Position numbers and translations under genes: made by a program. The notes under the pieces were generated by a model that saw nothing but the letters and a program-made list of their open reading frames with translations, ran no database searches and was not told where the DNA came from. A stretch of 5,742 nt of DNA from Anaerolineales bacterium (GTDB lineage: Bacteria; Chloroflexota; Anaerolineae; Promineifilales; Promineifilaceae). Of the stretch, positions 1 to 5,624 are shown piece after piece. The first letter of the stretch is position 1. Each line of letters opens with the position of its first letter. The stretch is from the NCBI GenBank assembly GCA_020432595.1, contig JAGQGA010000380.1:1-5742 (forward strand), in the 5' to 3' direction.

Positions 1-2
1 CC

Positions 3-467
3 GAACTCAGCCGCGCCCTGGTCAAAGCCGTGCAAGCGGCCGGTAGCATCGTCCATGAAGGGGGCAACTTCATCACCATCGAAGGCCCCCGCTTTAGCAC
101 CAAGGGAGAATCCCACACCTATCGCCGCTGGGGGATGGATTTGATTGGCATGACAAGCTGTCCCGAAGCGTTCCTGGCCGCCGAAGCAGAAATGGCCTAC
201 GCCGCCATGGCCCACATCACCGACTATGACGTGTGGCATGAAAGCGAGCAGCCGGTAACGGTGGAAATGGTCATCCGCATTTTACTGGCAAATACGGCAC
301 TGGCACAGCAGGCTATCGTCCAATTGGTGGCCGACATGGACAACTGGGCCGGCGATTTTCCCGTTCACCACACCCTGCGCGATGCCCTCATCACCAACCG
401 CGAACTGATTCCAGCGCAGTTGAGGCAAGATTTGGCTCCGCTGGTAGAAAAATATTTGGAAATATGA
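3..467 (+). CDS. mtnP: S-methyl-5'-thioadenosine phosphorylase, C-terminal part (5' end outside window)
   Basis: This enzyme phosphorolyses 5'-methylthioadenosine to adenine and 5-methylthioribose-1-phosphate in the cytoplasm, the first step of methionine salvage and polyamine by-product recycling. The frame is open from the window edge and leaves 154 residues, roughly the second half of a family protein that is usually about 280-290 residues. Visible signatures, numbered from the first complete codon at 3, are EGPRFST at 27-33 (phosphate/ribose site region), YRRWGMDLIGMTSCPEAFLAAEAEMAY (nucleoside phosphorylase family 2 core), and ITDYDVWHE, whose aspartates belong to the purine-binding TDYD motif. 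The TDYDxW form and the MTSCPE stretch favour MTAP over purine nucleoside phosphorylase. The C-terminal helix ends in EKYLEI before TGA. The stop overlaps the next ATG by four bases (ATGA). The N-terminus and the true start are not visible. A close homologue acting on methylthioinosine cannot be excluded. Confidence 0.93.
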   Translation, partial: ELSRALVKAVQAAGSIVHEGGNFITIEGPRFSTKGESHTYRRWGMDLIGMTSCPEAFLAAEAEMAYAAMAHITDYDVWHESEQPVTVEMVIRILLANTALAQQAIVQLVADMDNWAGDFPVHHTLRDALITNRELIPAQLRQDLAPLVEKYLEI

Positions 468-1768
468 TGAAAGATATGCAACTGCGTTTCTCGTCTTTGA
501 TTGTAATTCTTGGCATTATTCTGTTAGGCACAACGACCTTAGCCAGTTCAACACTTTGGGCAAAAGAGGTAAATGCCGCTACAAAAATTTACCTGCCATA
601 TATTGCCAAGCCGTCAACGATTAAAAGCCAAATTACCAAAAAGGTGCTTGAACTTCCAATACAGTTGGAGGATTCTGCCGGAAGCTGGTGTACCTGGGGA
701 GGATGTACCATTGGACCGCGTTTGTATCATGCACCACTACCAAATAACAACACATTAGTTGGCTGGACTGACAAAAATGGCAATGGGCACATTAGCCTTG
801 TGACTTCTGACAGTGTCACCCACTGGAACTTCGCTGGCACGTCTATTCGTGGACTAGTCGGGCATGAAGACAATTCCTTTGCCGTTTTACTTTGGAATCC
901 AACCCAAAAAGTCATCAAACTGTCTAGGCGGAGTGCCACAAATGTGGAAATCTGGTCAACAAATCTTAATAGTTCCATAGCAGTCGCTGATTTCTGGTTA
1001 GGAGACGGCCGTTTAACCTATGGCAACAACCTTTACGCGGCCTATTTTACTGTTAAGGGAACAGCGGGGGGTTTCACAGGTCATCATGGCGATCAGATGA
1101 GCTATGTGGATAGCAGTGGCAACAAACTGCCAGGGAATTTTCCCAATGGCTGGGACTGGGGTTGTTCGCACTCAATGGCACAATCAATAGCCTATCATCC
1201 TGGTCTAGGAAAATTTGCGGCCATCTGCTCTAGCGACTGTTACCCAGCCGCTAGTATTCATTGGGTCAATGCTTCCCATCAAATTTATCAAGGAGCAGGA
1301 AATTGTGGTGGTAATGTTTCTACGCAGTTGGGGCAAATGGCTTTAGGTAATGACAGTTGGAAATTGGTTTTTAACGCTATAGCACAGCCTTGTTGTGAAG
1401 GTAAAGGGATTGCTTTAGCAACATTAGATAAGCAAGAAGGCAGTCACTACAGTTGGCTAACAAACAGTCAAGGCGCTTTTGAGCGAGACCCCGTGATTGC
1501 TCGCCTTGGCGCTAATTCCGCTATTGAAAAATATGTGGTTGGATGGCTAACAACCAATAACAATCAATATCTGCTTGGAGTCATTGACGCGGCAGGCCAT
1601 TTTCTCATTAATCCTGAAAACGTTTCTACAGCAGGCATCGGGTGGGGCAATCGAGATGACTCGTTCCACACACGATATGATGGCACTGTCTCTTGGGTGC
1701 AAGGTGATCCCAATGCACAAACGATTTCCCTGTTTGTTTTTGACCCAGCGCCATTTATGGCACCCTAA
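464..1768 (+). CDS. secreted cysteine-containing protein of unknown function, probably beta-propeller-like
   Basis: I do not recognise a characterised function. The 434-residue product starts with a Sec-type signal peptide: the hydrophobic stretch SSLIVILGIILLGTTTLA spans about residues 10-27, with possible cleavage near VNA-A at 38-39. IYLPYIAKP (42-50) follows directly, a segment type I associate with exported Chloroflexota proteins. The mature part has eight cysteines (76, 81, 234, 255, 259, 281, 310, 311), compatible with disulfides outside the cell. Notable motifs are GHHGDQ (206-211), GWDWGCSHSM (229-238) and CSSDCYP (255-261), a cluster that might bind metal or form a structural core. 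Recurrent W/G-rich strand pairs (around 98-113, 357-378 and 407-427) suggest propeller blades; this is inference. The start overlaps the mtnP stop. ATG at 467 or 476 is also possible, and GGAA at 458-461 best fits 467. Base composition is much lower in GC than its neighbours (one 60-base line at 1321 is 40% GC, against 65% for a line at 3841), which suggests a later arrival or lineage-specific gene. Confidence 0.8.
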   Translation: MMKDMQLRFSSLIVILGIILLGTTTLASSTLWAKEVNAATKIYLPYIAKPSTIKSQITKKVLELPIQLEDSAGSWCTWGGCTIGPRLYHAPLPNNNTLVGWTDKNGNGHISLVTSDSVTHWNFAGTSIRGLVGHEDNSFAVLLWNPTQKVIKLSRRSATNVEIWSTNLNSSIAVADFWLGDGRLTYGNNLYAAYFTVKGTAGGFTGHHGDQMSYVDSSGNKLPGNFPNGWDWGCSHSMAQSIAYHPGLGKFAAICSSDCYPAASIHWVNASHQIYQGAGNCGGNVSTQLGQMALGNDSWKLVFNAIAQPCCEGKGIALATLDKQEGSHYSWLTNSQGAFERDPVIARLGANSAIEKYVVGWLTTNNNQYLLGVIDAAGHFLINPENVSTAGIGWGNRDDSFHTRYDGTVSWVQGDPNAQTISLFVFDPAPFMAP

Positions 1769-1979
1769 AAATGACTCAAACCTTTGGGGGCTTTTTGGTT
1801 GTTTACAAAATAACCGGGCAAAAAAGCAAGAAGCTTCTCATGTCATTCCGAGGTCCTCCGAGGAATCTTTCCGCTTCTTTGAGATGAAAGATTCCTCGCT
1901 CCGAAGACTTCGCTCGGAATGACATCTACCCGATTAATTTGTTAACCTGCTATGAGACTTCAAAGGTTTCGCTCTGCGC
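1769..1979. other. intergenic region between the secreted-protein gene and the SEDS gene
   Basis: Apart from the inverted repeat at 1841-1924, this 211-base gap holds a T/G-rich stretch just after the upstream stop (about 1780-1805) with no convincing stem, and an AT-rich stretch at 1931-1956 ahead of the SEDS gene. TGC-TATGAG at 1948-1956 vaguely resembles an extended -10 element but matches only four of six core bases and lacks a -35 partner. AAAGG at 1962-1966 is the only Shine-Dalgarno-like string, 13 bases before the ATG at 1980. No RNA gene is recognisable. Confidence 0.5.
1841..1924. repeat. MITE/REP-like nested inverted repeat
   Basis: This 84-bp element is bounded by perfect 12-bp inverted termini, TGTCATTCCGAG at 1841-1852 and CTCGGAATGACA at 1913-1924. 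A second perfect 12-bp pair lies inside: GAGGAATCTTTC at 1860-1871 and GAAAGATTCCTC at 1886-1897, around a 14-base loop. The intervening arms are partly complementary and of unequal length. It has no coding capacity and resembles widely dispersed 'ATTCCGAG...GAGGAATC' intergenic repeats that I recall from several bacterial phyla. No clear target-site duplication is visible in the flanks (ctca / tcta). It could be mobilised in trans by a transposase, or transcribed and fold as a hairpin between the two genes. No T-run follows it, so a canonical terminator role is not supported. Confidence 0.8.
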
Positions 1980-3275
1980 ATGACCCTCTCGCTTCCTGCC
2001 GATGAGCAGGCTGAAATAAACGGCCGTCGTGAAACCCTGCTGCTGATTTTGGCGGCGGTGTTTGTGGGGATAACGGCCGTTAACATCAGCCTCGTCACCC
2101 GCCAAACCATCCACTTAGCCCACTTGTGGGCGCCTCTGCTTTGGCTGGCATTTAGCGGCACCGCCCACTGGCTGCTGCGCCGCGCCAAACCAGTGCACGA
2201 CCCCTACTTGCTCCCCCTCTTTGCCCTGCTCACCGGCTGGGGGCTAATTCTCATTGACCGCCTCGCCGTCAACTTTTTGCTGCGGCAAGTTGTGTGGGTG
2301 GGGTTGGCAACGGCCGTTTTTACCGCCACCGCCATCCTGCCCCCCAACCTGCGCCTGCTGCAACGCTATCGCTACACCCTGCTCATCAGCGGGCTGCTGC
2401 TGCTGGCTGCCACCCTGCTGCTGGGGGTCAATCCGTCTGGCTTTGGCGCAGCCCTCTGGCTGCCCGTCCCCTTCACCAGCGGCATCTACTTCCAACCCTC
2501 CGAACTGCTCAAGCTGCTGCTGCTCATCTTCCTCGCCAGTTATTTTCATGAGCGCGACACTGTGCTGCAACTCAGCAGCCAGCGCGGCCCCATCGGCGTG
2601 CTGCCCTATCTTGGCCCCTTGCTGCTGATGTGGGGGTTTTGCGTGCTTTTGCTGGTGTGGCAGCAAGATTTGGGGGCAGCCACCCTCTTTTTTATCCTCT
2701 TCCTCAGCCAACTTTATCTGGCAACGGGCAGCAAATGGTATGTCGTGGGCGGGCTGGGGCTGCTGCTGTTGGCCGGGATGATTGGCTATTTTGCCTTTGA
2801 CGTGGTGGCACTGCGCGTCAATGCCTGGTGGAACCCGTGGCCCGATGCCGACGGCCGCGCCTTCCAAATTGTGCAGTCGCTTTACGCGTTGGCGGCGGGC
2901 GGCGTGGGTGGGCAAGGGGTTGGGCAAGGGTTCCCCGTCTACATCCCCGTTGTCCACTCCGACTTTGCCTTTGCCGCCATTGCCGAGGAATGGGGGCTGG
3001 TGGGCAGCTTGAGCGTGGTGGCCTGCTTTGCGCTGCTGGCCCAGCGGGGGTTACGGGTGGCGATGTTGGCAAAACGGCCGTTTTCCACCTACCTCGCTGC
3101 CGGAATCACCGTCCTTTTCAGCGCCCAAGCGTTCCTCATCATGGGCGGCGTCACCAAGCTGCTCCCCCTGACCGGCGTAACCCTCCCCTTCGTCAGCTAC
3201 GGCGGCAGTTCGCTGTTGGTCAGCAGCATCATGGCCGGGCTGCTGGTGCATTTGTCGGCGGAGGAGGGAGGGTAG
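1980..3275 (+). CDS. rodA: SEDS-family peptidoglycan glycosyltransferase (FtsW/RodA/SpoVE)
   Basis: This polytopic inner-membrane protein of 431 residues, with about ten to twelve hydrophobic segments, should polymerise lipid II into glycan strands together with a class B PBP. Family signatures are FQPSELLKL (171-179), WQQDLGAATLFF (227-238), R279 in LRVNAWWNPWPDADG, then AFQIVQSLYALAAGG(V)GG (294-310), HSDFAFAAIAEE (326-337) and the C-terminal LPLTGVTLPFVSYGGSSLL (395-413). D328 corresponds to the essential aspartate of the fourth large extracellular loop in RodA (the HTDFIF motif), so the enzyme looks active. The start at 1980 is the first in-frame ATG after an in-frame TGA at 1953. The partner PBP gene follows 81 bases later, an order like rodA-pbpA of actinobacteria, which is why that symbol is preferred; sequence alone does not separate RodA from FtsW. 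The gene contains four copies of the ACGGCCGT palindrome. Confidence 0.93.
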   Translation: MTLSLPADEQAEINGRRETLLLILAAVFVGITAVNISLVTRQTIHLAHLWAPLLWLAFSGTAHWLLRRAKPVHDPYLLPLFALLTGWGLILIDRLAVNFLLRQVVWVGLATAVFTATAILPPNLRLLQRYRYTLLISGLLLLAATLLLGVNPSGFGAALWLPVPFTSGIYFQPSELLKLLLLIFLASYFHERDTVLQLSSQRGPIGVLPYLGPLLLMWGFCVLLLVWQQDLGAATLFFILFLSQLYLATGSKWYVVGGLGLLLLAGMIGYFAFDVVALRVNAWWNPWPDADGRAFQIVQSLYALAAGGVGGQGVGQGFPVYIPVVHSDFAFAAIAEEWGLVGSLSVVACFALLAQRGLRVAMLAKRPFSTYLAAGITVLFSAQAFLIMGGVTKLLPLTGVTLPFVSYGGSSLLVSSIMAGLLVHLSAEEGG

Positions 3276-3345
3276 AGATTGGGGATTGGAGATTGGGGAT
3301 TGGTCGCTGGGCTAGTGTCAATCTCCAATCCCCAATCCCCAATCT
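3276..3345 (+). repeat. long imperfect hairpin of GGGGATTGG-type repeats between the SEDS and PBP genes
   Basis: Left arm 3276-3302 and right arm 3319-3345 (27 bases each) are complementary except at two positions; as RNA one would be an A-C mismatch and the other a G-U wobble. The loop is 16 bases (3303-3318). The arms are built from iterated GGGATTGG / GAGATTGG units. The left arm begins immediately after the SEDS stop codon (TAG, 3273-3275), and the right arm ends 11 bases before the PBP ATG, leaving no room for an ordinary Shine-Dalgarno sequence. No T-run follows, so this is not a canonical intrinsic terminator. It is likely a dispersed repeat that may also attenuate, stabilise or couple expression of the two genes. 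Confidence 0.8.
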
Positions 3346-3356
3346 CCCCAAATGAT

Positions 3357-4703
3357 ATGTCCCACCGTCTCCAACACCTCAACCAACTCATCCTCGCCAG
3401 CTTTGCCGCCATCGCCCTGGCGCTGCTTTTTTGGAGCGTGCTGCGTGGCGACAGCTTGCTGCGGCGCGACGACAACCCTCGTTTGGTGGAAGCCGAGCTT
3501 CGCATCCAGCGCGGGGCGATTGTAGACCGCAACGGCACGGTGCTGGCGGTTAACGAGGGTACGCCGCAACGCCAGCTTCGCCGCTATCCGCTGCCGGGGA
3601 TGGAGCCGGCCGTTGGTTATTACAGCCTCCGTTTTGGCACCAGCGGCGTGGAGCAAAGTTTTGACCCCGTGCTGCGTGGCGACCCGGCCAGCCCGCTGCT
3701 GGCGTGGGAACAGCAATTGCTCCATCGGCCACAGGTGGGCGCGGGGGTGCAGCTAACGCTTGATGCGGGGTGGCAACAAACGGCCGTTTCCCAATTCCGC
3801 GACCAAACCGGGGCGCTGGTACTGCTAGAACTAAACGGCGATGCCCCCGCCCAAATTCGCGCCCTCGTCAGCCTGCCCGGTTACGACCCTAACCTGCTAG
3901 ATGAGCAGTTTGACGCGCTGGTGGCCGACGAAACCGCCCCCCTGCTCAACCGCGCCACCCAGGGGCAGTATCAGCCGGGGCTGCTGCTCCAGCCGTTTAT
4001 CGTGGCCGCCGCTGCCGCCAGCAACGAGCTACAGCTTAACGCCACCGTGGACAACCCCAACCGCCCCGTTCCCATTGGCAGCGTGGTAACGCGGTGCAGC
4101 AGCCGCCCGCCGGAGCCAGCTACTTGGGCCGATGTGGTAACGCACCACTGCCCGGCTCCACTGCGCGACCTGGGCGATAGGCTGGGGGCGGCGCGGCTAG
4201 ACCAGATTTTTGCCGATTTTGGCCTGACCACCCTGCCATTGCTGCCGCTGGCAACGGAAACGGCCGTTTCTGAACCGAGCAGTGACCCCGTTTTGGCGGC
4301 TATTGGGCAGGAAAACTTGACGGTAACGCCGCTGCAGTTGACGGTAGCTTTGGCGGCGTTGGGCAATAACGGCCGTTTGCCCACTCTGCAACTGGTGACG
4401 GCCAGCGGCAGCGATGCGGCTGGGTGGGAGCCGGTGATTGTGGAGGATGGAGGGAAAACGGCCGTTTCTTCCGCCACCGCCCACGCTGTTGCCCAGGCTC
4501 TACCTCAAGACAACGACAGCCTCACCTTTTCCCGCCTCGTCCTTTCTGGCCCCGAAACCAGTAACAACAGTTGGTATCTAGCCCTTGCCCCCGCCAACCA
4601 GCCCCGCTACGCCCTCGTCATCGTCGTGGAAAACAGCGACGACCGCAGCGCGGCAGCGGCCATTGGGCAAGCTTTATTGGGAGAAGTATTCAGTAATCAG
4701 TAA
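3357..4703 (+). CDS. class B penicillin-binding protein (PbpA/PBP2 type) lacking all transpeptidase active-site motifs
   Basis: The product has 448 residues. It has a short cytoplasmic N-terminus and one membrane anchor (about 11-29). The class B pedestal follows, with RGAIVDRNGTVLA (52-64) and GYYSLRFGTSGVEQSFDPVLRG (87-108). The transpeptidase-like domain runs from about LTLDAGWQQTA (133-143) and GALVLLEL...ALVSLPGYDPN (152-179). LLNRATQGQYQPG (196-208) normally precedes the SxxK serine, but here LLLQ (209-212) replaces STFK. The SxN site reads HCP (264-266), and no KTG triad occurs before SWYLALAP (405-412). VTPLQLTVALAALGNNGRLP (322-341) is otherwise well conserved, so the fold is probably intact. 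It therefore looks like a pseudoenzyme partner of the SEDS protein just upstream. The start at 3357 is chosen because the frame upstream (alternative TTG at 3279) is encoded by the hairpin repeat. The last codons lie in a tandem repeat. Four ACGGCCGT palindromes lie inside. Confidence 0.88.
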   Translation: MSHRLQHLNQLILASFAAIALALLFWSVLRGDSLLRRDDNPRLVEAELRIQRGAIVDRNGTVLAVNEGTPQRQLRRYPLPGMEPAVGYYSLRFGTSGVEQSFDPVLRGDPASPLLAWEQQLLHRPQVGAGVQLTLDAGWQQTAVSQFRDQTGALVLLELNGDAPAQIRALVSLPGYDPNLLDEQFDALVADETAPLLNRATQGQYQPGLLLQPFIVAAAAASNELQLNATVDNPNRPVPIGSVVTRCSSRPPEPATWADVVTHHCPAPLRDLGDRLGAARLDQIFADFGLTTLPLLPLATETAVSEPSSDPVLAAIGQENLTVTPLQLTVALAALGNNGRLPTLQLVTASGSDAAGWEPVIVEDGGKTAVSSATAHAVAQALPQDNDSLTFSRLVLSGPETSNNSWYLALAPANQPRYALVIVVENSDDRSAAAAIGQALLGEVFSNQ

Positions 4704-4748
4704 ACAGTTACCAGTTATCCGCGTTCGTCCGTGTTCGTCCGCGTCCTA
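4691..4748 (+). repeat. adjacent 7-mer and 10-mer tandem repeats after the PBP gene
   Basis: Four heptamers of the form CAGTWAN run from 4691 to 4718 (CAGTAAT, CAGTAAA, CAGTTAC, CAGTTAT). They are followed directly by three decamers at 4719-4748 (CCGCGTTCGT, CCGTGTTCGT, CCGCGTCCTA, the last degenerate). The heptamer array overlaps the end of the PBP gene and supplies its final S-N-Q codons and the TAA stop at 4701-4703. The decamer array ends five bases before the Shine-Dalgarno sequence of the LOG gene. Both types resemble dispersed intergenic repeats I recall from cyanobacterial and Chloroflexota genomes. No function is apparent. Confidence 0.75.
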
Positions 4749-4752
4749 TTTT

Positions 4753-4756
4753 GGAG
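4753..4756 (+). promoter_or_regulatory. ribosome binding site of the LOG-family gene
   Basis: GGAG lies six bases before the ATG at 4763. It decides the start, because an in-frame TTG at 4751 overlaps this site and would have no Shine-Dalgarno sequence of its own. Confidence 0.75.
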
Positions 4757-4762
4757 AAAATC

Positions 4763-5530
4763 ATGGCCCGACAACCCAAAAACAACCATCGTACCGAGGA
4801 TACCCGGCTGCTAATTGCCCCGTGTGACCAGTCGGAAAATTTTACCGATACCGACCCCTGGCGCGTGATGCGCGTCATGAGTGAATTTGTGCAGGGGTTT
4901 GATGCCCTGGCCGAACTGGGGCCGGCCGTCACTATTTTTGGCTCTGCCCGCGTCAAGCCAGACAACCCCCACTACCAGCAGGCGGTGGAAACGGCGCGGC
5001 TGCTGGGCGAGGCCGGATTTAACATCATCACCGGCGGCGGCCCCGGCATCATGCAGGCGGGGAATGAAGGAGCTAAACAGGCCAATGTAACCTCGGTCGG
5101 CCTCAATATTGAGCTACCGTTTGAGCAGCATCTCAACCCGTTTGTAGACATTGCTGTGGATTATCGCTACTTTTTTGTCCGCAAGACAATGCTGGTTAAA
5201 TATGCCCAGGGGTTTGTCATTTTTCCCGGCGGCTTTGGCACCATGGATGAGTTGTTTGAGGCACTGACGCTGGTGCAAACAGGCAAAATCCAAAATTTTC
5301 CCATTGTGCTGTTTGACAGCAGCTATTGGGAGGGACTGTTGGGCTGGCTGCGCAGCACCATGCTGCGCGAGGGCAAGGTGTCGGCCTCTGACCTGGATTT
5401 GCTAATCGTGGCCGACTCCCCCACCGAAGTGCGCGACATTGTTGTGACTGCTTTGCAGGGAAAAAGCGACCGGGCGGAAAAAGAAGCGGCCGTTCGCGCC
5501 ATTTTGCAGCAGGTTTACCACGGCCACTAA
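4763..5530 (+). CDS. LOG-family (TIGR00730-type) nucleoside 5'-monophosphate phosphoribohydrolase
   Basis: This 255-residue cytoplasmic Rossmann-fold protein belongs to the family once mis-annotated as lysine decarboxylase. Characterised members cleave the N-glycosidic bond of cytokinin ribotides or purine monophosphates, releasing the base and ribose-5-phosphate. Visible motifs are DTDPWRVMRVMSEFVQGFDAL (29-49, an N-terminal helix extension typical of a bacterial subgroup), TIFGSARV (57-64), the nucleotide-binding GGGPGIMQAGNEGA (91-104), FVRKTML (138-144, with the substrate-site arginine R140), and the hallmark PGGFGTMDELFEALTLVQTGK (155-175, with catalytic E163). All key residues are present, so it is probably active. 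The start is ATG 4763, supported by GGAG at 4753-4756. The exact substrate cannot be read from sequence. Bacterial members of this kind are more likely housekeeping nucleotide hydrolases than hormone makers. Its last codons overlap the promoter of the next gene. Confidence 0.92.
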   Translation: MARQPKNNHRTEDTRLLIAPCDQSENFTDTDPWRVMRVMSEFVQGFDALAELGPAVTIFGSARVKPDNPHYQQAVETARLLGEAGFNIITGGGPGIMQAGNEGAKQANVTSVGLNIELPFEQHLNPFVDIAVDYRYFFVRKTMLVKYAQGFVIFPGGFGTMDELFEALTLVQTGKIQNFPIVLFDSSYWEGLLGWLRSTMLREGKVSASDLDLLIVADSPTEVRDIVVTALQGKSDRAEKEAAVRAILQQVYHGH

Positions 5531-5543
5531 TTTTTGCTATAAT
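5514..5543 (+). promoter_or_regulatory. sigma-70-type extended -10 promoter for the BI-1 family gene
   Basis: TATAAT at 5538-5543 is a perfect -10 hexamer, preceded by TGC at 5535-5537, giving the extended TGnTATAAT form. A weak -35 candidate, TTTACC (5514-5519, four of six matches), stands 18 bases upstream inside the end of the LOG gene. Transcription would begin near 5550, leaving a leader of about 75 bases before the ATG at 5625. No terminator is visible between the LOG stop and this promoter, so read-through is also possible. Confidence 0.65.
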
Positions 5544-5613
5544 CCCGCTCATCAACAATTTCTTGGTTATGCGTCTCGTTTATTCAGGATTTCCTCTACT
5601 ACAGAGCGATCAC

Positions 5614-5617
5614 GGAG
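5614..5617 (+). promoter_or_regulatory. ribosome binding site of the BI-1 family gene
   Basis: GGAG (within GGAGAAA) lies seven bases before the ATG at 5625. It is almost the same as the site before the LOG gene (GGAGAAAATC), which supports both starts. Confidence 0.75.
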
Positions 5618-5624
5618 AAAATTT

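Larger units (their letters stand above)
1005..4465. repeat. nine copies of the highly iterated palindrome ACGGCCGT
   Basis: Exact ACGGCCGT occurs at 1005-1012, 2020-2027, 2073-2080, 2310-2317, 3074-3081, 3780-3787, 4260-4267, 4369-4376 and 4458-4465. Seven copies extend to AACGGCCGTT (all except those at 1005 and 2020). Four of these extend to AAACGGCCGTTT, at 3072, 3778, 4258 and 4456. Palindromy reaches 14 bases at 3071-3084 and 4257-4270. All copies lie inside genes and fall in different codon phases, encoding TAV, NGR/DGR or KRPF. They are concentrated in the SEDS and PBP genes; the LOG and mtnP parts have none. Further CGGCCG hexamers without the outer A/T occur, for example near 2851, 3608, 4922 and 5486. 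Confidence 0.9.

Noticed and set aside
1775..1810. Possible intrinsic terminator after the secreted-protein gene
   Set aside because: The G-run and T-run are present, but no stem longer than about four base pairs can be formed.
1575..1922. Open frame of 115 codons overlapping the end of the secreted-protein gene and the MITE
   Set aside because: It is an out-of-frame shadow running into the inverted repeat, with no domain, signal or ribosome binding site.
1948..1956. Possible promoter TGC-TATGAG ahead of the SEDS gene
   Set aside because: Only four of six -10 bases match and no -35 element lies at the right spacing.
2392..2425. CTG-rich run that looks like a trinucleotide repeat
   Set aside because: It is explained by consecutive leucine codons in a membrane helix of the SEDS protein.
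2244..2957. Long open frame on the minus strand, 237 codons, rich in Q, G and H
   Set aside because: It lies antisense to the SEDS gene and mirrors its leucine-rich, CTG-rich codons. It has no recognisable domain or ribosome binding site.
3279..3356. Extended N-terminus of the PBP from a TTG at 3279
   Set aside because: The added residues are encoded by the hairpin repeat and precede a normal cytoplasmic and membrane-anchor start at ATG 3357. Kept only as a remote alternative.
4446..4472. GGKTAVS (residues 365-371 of the PBP) as a surviving KTG motif
   Set aside because: KTAV here is encoded by an ACGGCCGT palindrome copy, and it stands about 40 residues before the SWYLALAP strand instead of the usual position. 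The following TAHAVAQAL matches the helix that precedes KTG in active enzymes.
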